Source: Torymus aiolomorphi (Eukaryota > Arthropoda > Insecta > Hymenoptera > Torymidae). Taken from it: a DNA stretch of 64,000 nt. The translations under genes were made by a program, and so were the position numbers. Below the pieces are notes generated by a model that was given only the letters and a program-made list of their open reading frames with translations, made no database searches and had not been told where the DNA came from. Location: the NCBI GenBank assembly GCA_036365515.1, contig CM070875.1:92690128-92754127 (forward strand). Direction: 5' to 3'. This document shows positions 48,290 to 59,488 of the stretch, in pieces (position 1 is the stretch's first letter; each line of letters begins with the position of its first letter).

Positions 48290-49037
48290 ATATATATGGA
48301 ATATATCGCTTGGGGAGATGCTTACGATAATATATTTGAGGAACTTGAATCATTTCAAGGTAGAATCACAAAAATAAGTAACAAATCAAAAAACCATACT
48401 TTCCAACCTTTACGAATTAAAGATAACTTCAAAATAGATTCAGTTATATTTCATTACAATGATTTAAGGACGAAATTTCTAGATTCAAATAGGGTTAGTA
48501 GAAATAAAAGTCTTTTAATGCATGAAATCAATAAGTCAATAAACTTCAAAAATAATGTTATTATTGCTATGAAAGTATTTAATGAATTCCCAAATGAAGT
48601 AAAAACGCTTAATCATAGTAATAAAAATATAAAGACAAAAATTACCAACTGGTACGAAGAAAAAGAAAGAGAAGATTAATACTTTATAACATAATTTTTG
48701 TAAAGTCTATGGATAAAATAATACCGACATGTATGAAATAGCTAAAAATTCTATATTAATTTAAGCTAATTTCCTTTTTAAAATTTACAAGTTTATGTAA
48801 AAGTTCAATTTTGAATATATTTTAATATAGCATATACCTAAAAGTCAACTTTATTTTAGCATTTAAGTTTAGTATAAGTGTTGTATTAGTTTCTGAGCTA
48901 CCAGACCTATATACAGGTGTTTTGTGCACCTCTATAGGATGCCAACTAGGTCGGATATAGTCTTTTATATCTTGATACTTACTGCATTATGCATCATTTG
49001 TATCATTTCATGTAAATAAATAAATAAATAAATAAAT
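48290..49037 (+). mobile_element. Jockey/CR1-like LINE, 3' part
   Basis: A 127-codon frame (48296-48679, AWGDAYDNIFEELESFQ ... MKVFNEFPNEVKTL) is the C-terminal domain that follows RT in this LINE group. A 3' UTR and a (TAAA)n tail (49015-49037) follow. It fits the 5' part at 35821, but the RT section from the second catalytic block onward is missing, so deletion or two separate copies are both possible. Confidence 0.65.
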
Positions 49038-49085
49038 TGGGGTTGACGAGCGGAGCGAGTAGGGGATACCCCCTAGTATATATAC

Positions 49086-50414
49086 ACGGTGACCCATTTT
49101 AATCGCCGCATCCGGTTTTCTCGGAAACCTAAGCCAGATAGAGAAAAATGGTTCAGACAAGAGTTATAGGGAACAAAGGGGGCCACATAATGGCGCTAAC
49201 ATCGTTGACCTTGAACTTGACCTTTAAGGTTGTTTCAAGGTCAAAGTGGTTTTTTCATATGGAAACACCTAGTTTTGACCCCGGATTCGGAAAGAGAGGG
49301 AAATTTTACATTCAAAATCATATTGAGAAATTTTTTCCAAGGTCATTTAAAGGTCAAATCTAGGTCAAACTCAGAAAAGTCCGTTTAAAATCGTTTTTTT
49401 TCCATGAACCACAGGCTAAGCTGGTTCAAATTGATCGTAGACTTAATAGAGGAACCCACACACCCCAAAACGACACACCCAAAACTTACACATCCTAGTA
49501 AACAAAACTCAAACTTGCACATCCTAACCCCATACACTTCATGCCCTCACATGCTGAACTGTTACACCCCGGTCCCACAACCATACCTGACACCCCCCCG
49601 TCCCACACATCCCTACCCCACGCATGCTAATCCCACACATCATGAACCCTGAAAAATTTTTCTCAAGGGCAAAATGATTTTTTAACGGAAACTTTAAGAT
49701 CGTTGAAGCTTCTGTTATAAATGTATTAACCTTACCTTTTGCGCTACCCAGGAACAACGACGTGAACGTAGTAAGGATTGTTTCCTTTGGGGTGCTTAAT
49801 TAAAGTGAGTCCCCTTGCCTCTCTCTGTTCGGGGTGCTTGATTAAAGTGAGTCGCCTTGCCTCTCACTGATCGGGGTGGTAAAATTTTCTTCTCTTTCCA
49901 TTTCCGAGGTCAACAATAAGGGGATTTTAAAAAAATCGACTTGACCTTAAATTAACCTTCCAGATCACGGTTAAAGTCAAGGTCGAGGTCAAGGTCATAT
50001 TCGGACGTAAATTCTTCCGCTCTTTCCATTTCCAGGGTCAAAAATAAGGGGTTCCATTTTATAAAATCAACTTACCTTAAAATGACCTTGAACGTCAAGG
50101 TCAATTTTGTCCTTCCTAGAGGTATTCCCAGGTCGACCTCATTAAATTAGCTGGTTGACCTTGAAACCCCAACATATCAGACCTTTCTGAACGTAAAATT
50201 TTCTGATCTTTCCATTTCCGGGGTCGAAAGTAGGGATTCTCATTTAAAAAAATCACTTTGACCTTGAAATAACCTTGAAAATAGAGTTCAAGGTCAACGT
50301 CGTTGTTACCATTAGCTGACCCCCTTTGCACCCTACAACTTTTGTTTTTAAAGTTTTTTTCCATCTCTCATACTTTTCAAGATATTTGCCTGGGGCGATT
50401 AAAATGGGACACCT
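49086..50414. mobile_element. Non-autonomous mariner-like element
   Basis: The left end (CACGGTGACCCATTTTAATCGCC) is a diverged, and the right end (49880-50414) a nearly identical, relative of the mariner-like TIR at 43377/46404. The middle is not coding: a C-rich ccacacacccc stretch (49445-49650), then two copies of a 46-bp unit (ggggtgcttRattaaagtgagtc, 49790-49875). Confidence 0.75.
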
Positions 50415-50539
50415 TGTAGAGTTATTAAGGATTTAGATTCGAGAATTGAATCTCGAGTCTAAACACGACTCTACATCTCTGTCCCTACGTTTCTATCTCT
50501 ACACCTCTGTGTCTATGTCTCTGTCTTTAAGTCCCTGAT

Positions 50540-50640
50540 TATACGTTTCCAATCTCTCTCTCTCTCTCCTCTTCCTCTCCCTCCCTCCTCCTCTCCCTCA
50601 CTCTCTCTCTCTCTCTCTCGATCATTCCCTTGGGTGATCA
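50540..50640. repeat. CT-rich microsatellite
   Basis: Imperfect (CT)n and (CCT)n runs followed by tcattcccttgggtgatcac. Confidence 0.85.
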
Positions 50641-50699
50641 CTGCCCTCGCTTCGCTACGCTCGCTCGGGCAGTTAACTCACCCGCGGGAATGACCTGCG

Positions 50700-51750
50700 A
50701 CTTTAGTCCCTTGTTACATAATGTAATATTTCATGATTTTTTGCATTTTCCTTGCAATTTCAATCGATATAATAATTGAAGGTTTTATATAAATTAACAA
50801 TTTTTTTTTAGAAATGTTAAAAAATTTCTCACTAAAAAGAAAGACCAATCATTAATATTTTATTTTCCATACGAGTATCATAATATGTCTTTTAAAACCT
50901 TAAATGGAGAAAAAAAAACAAGCCCGACCAGGCTTTCGACTACCAAAAAATTCCTAAAAGTAGGTTATTTTATGTTCAAAGTGCTCCTGCCTTCGCCTTA
51001 ATGATTCATGACTTCGTTTCTTTTTTTTTTTAATTGAGAACGGATGGTTTTTTATGAAAAAAACCATTTTTTTGCTATTGCAACGCAGCTAAACCTTAAG
51101 AGATGGCTATTGCCTATTTATTAATTAAACGTTCAGTGATTTTCATTGAATCTAGCAATTTTTAATATAATTTTATATATTTACATAATTCAAGTTACTC
51201 ATTGCTCATTTATTTTCAGAAAAAAAAAATTTGCCCTGGATCCACATATAATCACATAATGAACTTATTTTTACATTTATTTTATTGTAACTTTCTTATT
51301 CCACTCTTTTCATTTAAACCATTTACCCTTTTATTATATGAAATTTATTCATTTTAACCTATAATATGATCCATATTACATGTACATAAAAGCAAATGCA
51401 CAAGTTTCACAAGGTAATTAGTCATGAAATTTAATAATAATAACATCCCATGCTACAAATGCACAATATTTCTTTGATTTCCACTATTTGGAACAGTTAC
51501 GAACTTTTTCATATATAATGTTTAAACCATTATCAAATAATCAGAAGTGTCTGATTTTCTCAAGAGCACATAGAAAAATATCACACAATCAGAAATAATG
51601 CAGTATTTTGTAATTTGACGTGAGCTGCGTTGAAAAATCTCACTACTCTCTACAACACTAAATTTTCTTATTTATATATAAAATATAATTATTATGGTCA
51701 TTATTTATTCACACATAGATTCACTGGTTTCATTTACGCACTATAGCTTG
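50700..51750. other. AT-rich stretch without a recognised feature
   Basis: No frame above about 60 codons that resembles a known protein and no repeats shared with the rest of the window. Confidence 0.4.
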
Positions 51751-51753
51751 CGA

Positions 51754-52402
<649 letters not shown>

Positions 52403-52474
52403 CGCACCACGCGGACGTACGCTACTCGTGGCGATTCCAAGAATCGCCGAGCGTTCGAATCTCTCCCCTTCGCC

Positions 52475-52476
52475 AC

Positions 52477-52572
<96 letters not shown>

Positions 52573-52585
52573 TTCTCTCTCTCCA
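52475..52585. repeat. (CT)n microsatellite
   Basis: A long, nearly pure run. The Ser/Leu- or Arg/Glu-rich frames through it and through 52170-52300 are artefacts. Confidence 0.95.
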
Positions 52586-52659
52586 AAAACTTTAATGAGA
52601 GCTTAAATATTTTTTTTAAAACAATCAACACGTTTTTTAAAAGCTAATTTTTTAAGTAC

Positions 52660-53830
52660 GTTCTATAACAACATAATTTGTCTAGTCCTTTTAATTCTTC
52701 TACTCTCTTCTATTCAATAAGCACTCTTTACAAATGGTAATAATTGTTTTCATGACTGTATAAATAATAATATTGCTAATATAAAACTTTCTACGAAAGT
52801 ATAAAATAAGGCAAGTATAGACTTTTTTGGATAATCTATAAAAAACAGCACAATTTGTCTAGTCCTTTTATTTCTTCGAATCTCATCTATTTAATAAGCA
52901 CTCTCTATAAATGGTAATAGCTTTCTTCATGACTGTACAAATAATCTATAAAATAATAATATTTATGATATTGTAAAAGAAATCAAATAAATACGAATGA
53001 AAAAGTCTGTTAATTCTTTGAGTCATTGTATGCTGAACAAATTATATGTAAGTAAGTACATTCAAATTGTTCACTGCAAATCAAACAAACGAAAGTTATG
53101 AAATCAATTATTGATAGTCAAGTAATGCAACAACTCTCGGAAACTACTGTATGGCTGTTCTCAGACATGTATTCAAATTTGTTCATCTTTCTGAGCTATA
53201 CAAATTAAACACAAGAAAGTACTGAAATCAATTTATTGTAGTCAAGTACCGGCCATAAGTTAACTTGACTGACATAATATAACTTTTCGTATCTCCCGTG
53301 TAAAATTACATTTTACGCCCACGTTGTAACTTCGAAATTATTCAGCCAGCGGGCATAAAATACTACTTAGCGCCCAACAGGCCCAATAGCTCACATACTC
53401 TTACAAAACTTTATAGAACCTCCGCACTTTACGCCCGTGTTGGCGAAAATTATTTCAATTCTATAACTATAATGCCTTCTCTTTATTTCTAAAATTCATA
53501 AGAATTTTTTCAGATACTTACGAAAAGTCAAAGCCTATATAAAAAAATTACATAGTTACCAACACATCACTATTTTTCATTATTCTTTCTCAATTTCGAA
53601 CTTTTTATAATATTACGCACCTTGGGAGGAAAAAAGAAGTCTAGAGCTGCTCTAGCAGGGGTGGCCCTCCGATTTCCCATACATACTTGGCGGGCTCGAC
53701 GATTTGCAGTTCAAGGTATAAGACATGGTCATTTTCATATTAATATTCATATGTTTAAAGATCAGATAAAATGTATACATGGGTTGCTTCTACATATTAA
53801 CTATATAATCCCATAATATATAAAATTATA
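52660..53830 (-). repeat. Copy of the 24250-25090 repeat, inverse
   Basis: ctttctacgaaagtataaaataaggcaagtata, ctgctctagcaggggtgg.cctccg.t.tcccatacatacttggcgggc and ttgcagttcaaggt.ta are shared with 23860-25090 in opposite orientation. It lies inside what should be the 3' end of the gypsy element, so it probably inserted there. Confidence 0.65.
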
Positions 53831-53834
53831 GACG

Positions 53835-54480
53835 ACATCGCATATGACTCTCTCTCTCTCTCTCTCTCTCTCCACATCTCTACCCCCGGTTCTCGGGTTC
53901 CGGGACAGGGCCCCGGCCAAAAACTCGCAGAAGTACGGCGCTCCGGACCTCTAGGGGGAGGTCGCGCAGACGATCAACCAGCTGCAGCGCCTGAGCTACT
54001 GGGTGATTCGCTGGCTGGACCGTCCCCGCTCGCTTCCCCAAACTCTGTACTGTATATATGTGTAAATAGAATATAGACGTATACTGCTATTTTTATAACA
54101 GTACTAAAATCGTTTTGTGATTAATCTTCTGACGTACATCGTATGAATAAAGCAATGTGATGAATTCAATCTGTAACCGCTAAATTGAAGAATAACTAAG
54201 TTCAATTATGTGATACTTCGTGACTTGGCGATTGCCATTGACTATGTTTGTGATGATTATACGATTGCGATATAATGTACACAAATATTAATTATGTTCA
54301 ATACTTTGAACCATCCTGAGGCGGGTTTTCCTAATAGGATTTTTCTCACGTGGTTTGCCTATTGGGTTTTCCCCGTCCCACAGACATGAGCCTGGGCGAA
54401 TGCGGGATGGTAGACTGTAACTTAATTATTTTGTAATTTACAAATAAAAACTATTCTATTCTATTCTATTCTATTATATT
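53835..54480 (+). repeat. Mixed segment ending in a LINE-like 3' tail
   Basis: A (CT)n run leads into GC-rich coding-like sequence (minus frame ALQLVDRLRDLPLEVRSAVLLRVFGRG, function unknown). From about 54240 a plus-strand 3' UTR-like stretch (gggttttcctaataggattttt) ends in aataaaaa and five attct units (54450-54480), the kind of tail left by some non-LTR elements. Confidence 0.4.
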
Positions 54481-54641
54481 CTCGGGGCGCCGCTCCTGGG
54501 GGCGTCCACCACCGACGCCACCGACGGGACTCGTGGCTCCACCCTCGCGGGCTGCCGGCGTGGAGGGGAAACACTCCTCCTCCGGAGCCCCTCTACGGGC
54601 CCGGGAGATGGAACGACGGCCGCTGATGTCGCCCGGATTCC

Positions 54642-56316
54642 CTACCGGTGGAAGGCCGAGAGTCGTGGGCCTTCCCGCCCGTACCGCTCTTTAATAAAAG
54701 CGCGATGGACCACCCAGCACCGGGGACACACCGTCAGGTGCGCGCCCCGCCGACCGCAATTGTGGCAATACACGCTCGGGGGACGCGGGCACTGGAGGCA
54801 TGAATGGCCCATCCGCCAACAATTACAGCAGGCCTTGGGAGGCGGGTCGAGCGCCAGGCCAGTGGGAATAGGGAGGAGCTCCCCGAACATAATACCCCGT
54901 GTTTTCACGGGTAGCATTCATCCCCGGCTTTCGCCCGACCCAGCGCTCGCCCTTGACCCACTTTTCGGCCTCTCTCTCTCCACTTACGATGAAGAGGGGG
55001 CCACCGCGGGGGACTCGGAGGGGGCGACAGTGACCTCGGTGGTGTTGGCACCTCCGAGACATAGTCACCTGCCTCCAGGTGCCGCCGCGGGTTATACGGC
55101 GTCGCCCTCTTCTTCTTCTTCTTCTTTCTTTTTCTCTCTCCACCTTCCCTCCCTTCGGCTGAAACTGGCAGCCCGGTAGCGACAACCTCCTCGGCGAGTG
55201 CGACGGGCAGCTCCTCCTCTCGATCCCACTTCATGGGGGTCGTCAGGGTCGGCACGGACAGGAAGCGAAGAAGGTACTGGGGCGGAATGTCTGGCTCCCG
55301 GTACTCCGGCTCTCGCTCCTGCCCATCCGGCCCCGATTTTTCCCGCGATCCCGGAGGAAGTTCGGAAGTGGGGGCACCGCTTCTCCCCCCAGTTCCCCGG
55401 GGAACATCATCGCGATCGGCCGCCAGATACTCAGTCAGCTCTCGCTCGGCCGCGCGGCTCAGCTGCGCCTCAAGGCTAAGCGTCTCAGGCGCCTCTCTCT
55501 GAGTCGCTCTAGGTGGCGACACAGATAGCCCCGCTCCACGTCTCTCGGGACGAGCAACCGTCGAGGGATAGCTCCCCGGTGGTGACACGCCTCGACCTCA
55601 GCACTCTCATCCGAGTGAGGGAGAACGGGCGCCGAAGTCGGGCCGGCTGCCGCGAGGGGCAAATCCCCTTCCGTCGCCGCCTCTGAGGGCGACTCTACTA
55701 ACATCGATTCTCTCTCCACCTCCAATCCAGGTCCCCTAACTCTCTCCACTCTCTCCTTCTCCAGCGATTTCCTTTCCTCCCTGGTCTTTCTCCTTCTCAC
55801 CCTCTCCTGTTCCTCCCATTCAATCCTCGCACTCTCTTCCTCCTTTTCTCTGGCTAACCTCTCTCTCTCACGCATCTCTCTCTCCGACCTCACCCTCTCC
55901 ACACGCTCTTCCTCCAACCTAATTCTCTCCTCTCTTTCTCTCTTCCTTCTCTCACTTTCAGCTCGTTCACTCTTTCGTCTTTCACTCTCAATCCTTTCTC
56001 TCTCCCTTCTCTCATTCTCCTTTCTCTCCTTCTCCCACTTCCCCCTCTCAACTCTTTCTCTCTCCTTCCTGTCATTCTCTCTCCTTTCATTCTCTCTCCT
56101 CTCGCTCTCCACTCTCGCCCTCTCTCTCTCCGCTAATTCCCTTTCCGCTTTCTCTCTCTCCACTTCCTCAGCCCAGTCGAAGCGGAGCAAAAGCCGGGGT
56201 GGTACAAAAGACTGCACTCGATCCGTCCCCATGTCCACGATCTCCCCGGTGGGCGTCGCTCGCGACGTCTCCGGGAGCTCGTGGAATTCCGGGTACGGGG
56301 AGTGCAGCGCTCCCAA
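54642..56316 (-). pseudogene. Gypsy third ORF: charged coil plus paired zinc knuckles
   Basis: The frame starts at 56316 (MGALHSPYPEFHELPE). Residues about 55-200 are almost entirely Arg/Glu (ERERAR, ERRENERRE), a probable single alpha-helix. A frame change near 55590 leads into a Pro/Ser-rich part with a basic KRKKKKKKR patch. Another near 54910 leads to CCNCWRMGHSCLQC (a canonical CX2CX4HX4C) and CHNCGRRGAHLTVCPRC. It stands after pol, where env would be, but has no signal peptide or transmembrane segment. The knuckles resemble those of this element's gag, so nucleic-acid binding is the best guess. Confidence 0.6.
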
Positions 56317-56435
56317 ACCACCCCTCTTCGGCTACCCCCTCCTGGCTCTCATCTGAAACAAGACAAAGGATTAATCTTTCAGTCGCACCGGGACCCCAGC
56401 AGCTCGCATCGGAACATAACGCTTTAGTTCGCTTT

Positions 56436-57419
56436 AACATGCACTTTCGAGATCCGGCGGTTCGCCGCTTCCCCTTGTCCTAACACATAAACAGTAGGAG
56501 AAAGTATCTCGACCACTTCAAACGGGCCTTCATATGAATTTCTTCGCCGCGTCAGATAAATGGTGCGCCTTTCTCAATATTTTATCTCCCACTACGAACT
56601 GCACCCCTTTCCTTCCCTTATTATAATATTTCTCCTGTACTTCCCTAGCTCTATCGATGTGGCGGCCCACTAAATCTCTCAACGCATCCAAAGCTTCATT
56701 CTATCCTCCCATACTCCCGGGTCGATTCTCTCCACTAATCTATCACTCTCCACCTCTCGTCGCAGACTCTTAACCGGGCGCGGGTGTCGTCCGAAGTTCA
56801 GGAATTCGGGCGACACTTTGGTGCTCGACTGCACCGCCGTATTCACCGCGTGTCTGAACTCATGGATGTGCTGGTCCTAGTTCCGGTGGTCCGCTCCCAC
56901 GAATGCCGAGATCATGGCTTTAAAAGTTCAGTTACTACGCTCCACAGGGTTTGCTTGAGGGTGGTACGGGGGCGTGGTCACATGCTTTACCCCATACTCC
57001 TCCAGCATCCCCTTAAAGAACTTATTGTCGAACTCTTTGCCATTATCACTCAGCAAGTAATCTGGAGTTTCCCAGCGGAACAGGATTAGTTCCTCGGTGG
57101 CTCTTGCTACCGACTTTCCGTCCACCTTGCGGAGAGGTTTCACCTCGATCCAGCGAGCGAACAAGTCCTGGAACACCAGCAAATAGCGATGCTGACTCTT
57201 ACTCGGCGGGAACTCCATCGTACCTACCGCTACCACCGCCCACGGTCTCTCCACTATTCGGGTCTCCATGAGGCCTTGCGGACCCGTTTGTAGCCCTTTA
57301 TACTTCTGGCAGGACTCACACTCTCGCACGAACGTGTGCACGTCGTGATAAACCCCTTTCCAGTAGTATTCCCGGGCCACACGATCATACGTCTTTTCAA
57401 CGCCGAGATGGCCCGAGTA
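56436..57419 (-). pseudogene. Gypsy integrase
   Basis: GHLGVEKTYDRVAREYYWKGVYHDVHTFVRECESCQKYK forms the HHCC zinc domain. The core has WAVVAVGTMEFPPSKSQHRYLLVFQD, LLSDNGKEFDN and PYHPQANPVERSN. The first catalytic Asp, expected in the VDTMEFPPSK position, is Gly here, while the second Asp and the Glu remain. A stop precedes GHLG (57418-57420) and another follows VERSN. The C-terminal part (DLVGRHIDRAREVQEKYYNKGRKGVQFVVGDKI..) is readable to about 56436 in shifted frames. Confidence 0.8.
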
Positions 57420-58157
57420 TTAGGCGCAATGAGCATCTTCCATCACCCGTGCTCGGTGCTCCACGGGTACAACCAATCTCCACCTCTCTTCTCTGAACTC
57501 CACGGGATCCCGTAACGGATCCGTTCTAAATCTAAACAAACACCCATTCTCCACTCTCCACTGCTGATATTTGGCCCGAAATTTCTCCACTTCTTCCATC
57601 ACCTTGAGATACCAGGGGTCTTTAATCTCGTCGAACCCTGCTATCTCCGCCTCATCTGGCTCTTGCGCTCGGGAGAGAGCATCTGGAACCTGGTGGAGCG
57701 TACCCTTGCGGTGAACTGCCAACCTTCCTGTCGGCTCTTTGAAGTTACACAGCCACTTCAATGCGCTATGATCCGTCACCACGGTAAACTTGTATCCCTC
57801 CAGATACGGTCTCAGCTTCTTAATGGTCAAAACCATGGCCAGACACTCCTTCTCGGTCGTGGTATAGTTCTTCTCAGCCGGAGTCAGTACGCGACTAAGG
57901 TAGACGATGGGATGCTCTACGTCTTCACCTTCCTGAGTTAAAACCGCTCCTAACGCGTATCCACTGGCATCACACTGCACCTTGAAAGGCTTGCTGAAAT
58001 CTGGTCGCGCCAAGACCGGCGCCGACGCAAGCGCTCTCTTCAGTCGCTCGAACGCCTCTTCCTGTTCCTCTCTCCAACTCCACTCTCTCCCCTTTCTCAA
58101 CAACTTCGCCAGCGGTATCTTCAATCCCGATTCATCCTTGTAAAACGAGAATACCAC
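57420..58157 (-). pseudogene. Gypsy RNase H region
   Basis: VQCDASGYALGAVLTQEG and NYTTTEKECLAMVLTIKKLRPYLEGYKFTVVTDHSALKWL are the RNase H signatures (Asp, Glu and Asp conserved). About 13 residues between TGRLA and VHRKGTLHQVPDALSRA are missing compared with the usual family sequence. The frame follows the RT after a shift near 58150. Confidence 0.8.
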
Positions 58158-58975
58158 CCCAGCATCCCCAAAAACCGGCGCAATTGCCTTACGTTCTTGG
58201 GGGCGGGGTAGTTAGCCACAGGTGCCACCTTTTCGGGATCCGGTCTCAAGCCCTGTCGGTCGAGTAGAAACCACAAGTAAGTGACTTGCGAGCAACAGAA
58301 CTCACACTTCTCCCGGTTAACCTCCAACTCTGCTCCCACTAACTCCTTCAGCACCACTTCAACCCAGTAAAGATGATCCTCGAACGATTCAGTGGCTATG
58401 ATTATATCATCGAGGTAACCGAAGACGTTCGGCTGCGTTTCGGGGCCGAACAATGAATCAATAAGCCGCTGGAACGTACTCGGCGCGTTCATCAACCCGA
58501 AAGGCATTCGGGTGAACTGCCACAACCCTGATACCGGCCCCGAGAAGGCGGTATATTTCCTACTCGCCTTCTCGAGAGGAATCTGATAGTACGCTTGTCT
58601 GAGATCAATCTTCGTCAAGTACTTTGCCCGTCTCAACTTATCCAAAATCGTATCCATATTGGGGATAGGATATGCATCTCGTCGCGTAACTTTATTCAGG
58701 TCTCGGTAGTCTACACAAAACCTATACGTTCCATCAGACTTCTTGATCATCACTGGCGCGCTGCTGTAATCGCTAGCTGACCTTTCGATGATCCCTTCGT
58801 TGAACATACGCTCCACTTCCTCTATCGCCATTTGTTGCATTTTTGGCGACGTCTGGCGGGGATGATGCTTAAAGGGTTTTGTCCCTTGCACATCTATCGT
58901 ATGCTCAGTCAACGTCGTGACTCCCTTTCGCTTCCCTCCTTCGGGGTAGATCAAGCGATCTACCAATCTCTCCAC
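58121..58975 (-). CDS. Gypsy reverse transcriptase domain
   Basis: The 284-codon frame shows YRFCVDYRDLNKVTRRDAYPIP, LTKIDLRQAYYQIPL, FTRMPFGLMNAPSTFQRLID, and GYLDDIIIATESFEDHL (the YLDD active site), followed by the thumb. All catalytic Asp are present. It is separated from the protease by one TAG (about 58985) and from RNase H by a shift, so it no longer forms a single polyprotein. Confidence 0.85.
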   Translation of the reverse strand: MERLVDRLIYPEGGKRKGVTTLTEHTIDVQGTKPFKHHPRQTSPKMQQMAIEEVERMFNEGIIERSASDYSSAPVMIKKSDGTYRFCVDYRDLNKVTRRDAYPIPNMDTILDKLRRAKYLTKIDLRQAYYQIPLEKASRKYTAFSGPVSGLWQFTRMPFGLMNAPSTFQRLIDSLFGPETQPNVFGYLDDIIIATESFEDHLYWVEVVLKELVGAELEVNREKCEFCCSQVTYLWFLLDRQGLRPDPEKVAPVANYPAPKNVRQLRRFLGMLGWYSRFTRMNRD

Positions 58976-58987
58976 CCTTTCTCGTTC

Positions 58988-59449
58988 CTACTCCTCTAAC
59001 TCTGAGATACCCACGCACTCTTCGTGAATAACGGCGTTTTTCTCCTCGCCCGTTTTGGCGAAAGGTCTCCAACGCCCCTCTCTTACTCTCCACACTCCTC
59101 TCCCCAGCTGGGCGTCCACGTTAAACAACTTGCAAAAATCCATCCCTAGAATAATTTCTTGGTCTAGGTTATGCAAAGCCTTCATCGGCAGCGGCGCGGC
59201 ATGATGATCGATTTCCAACATCACGTTTAGTACGCCCATGACCTTGGTAATTCCCCCGGTGACGTTGCGAATCGCGGTGGTAGTATCTCCTAATCGATCC
59301 TCGAACCGTTCCGCTACTCTAGGTCCCACCAGCGACAGGATCGCTCCCGGGTCAAACAAGGCCTTGTAAGTCTGCCCACCCAGCTTCACCATAATGAAGT
59401 TTCGATTCTCCCCGCACAATCCCGCGACTGCATCGGGGTCTTCCTCCAT
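58988..59449 (-). CDS. Gypsy aspartic protease domain
   Basis: KALFDPGAILSLVGPRVAERF holds the catalytic Asp in a DPG rather than the usual DTG/DSG setting. QEIILGMDF is the downstream hydrophobic-G motif. The 153-codon frame has no internal stop. Upstream, a 162-codon Lys/Glu-rich linker (59977-59489) joins it to gag. Confidence 0.7.
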   Translation of the reverse strand: MEEDPDAVAGLCGENRNFIMVKLGGQTYKALFDPGAILSLVGPRVAERFEDRLGDTTTAIRNVTGGITKVMGVLNVMLEIDHHAAPLPMKALHNLDQEIILGMDFCKLFNVDAQLGRGVWRVREGRWRPFAKTGEEKNAVIHEECVGISELEE

Positions 59450-59488
59450 CTCCTTCTCTCCACTAGTATCCGGTCTCTCTTCTTCCTT

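Noticed and set aside
54642..56316. An envelope gene in the gypsy element
   Set aside because: There is no signal peptide, furin-type site or transmembrane segment; the protein is charged and carries zinc knuckles.
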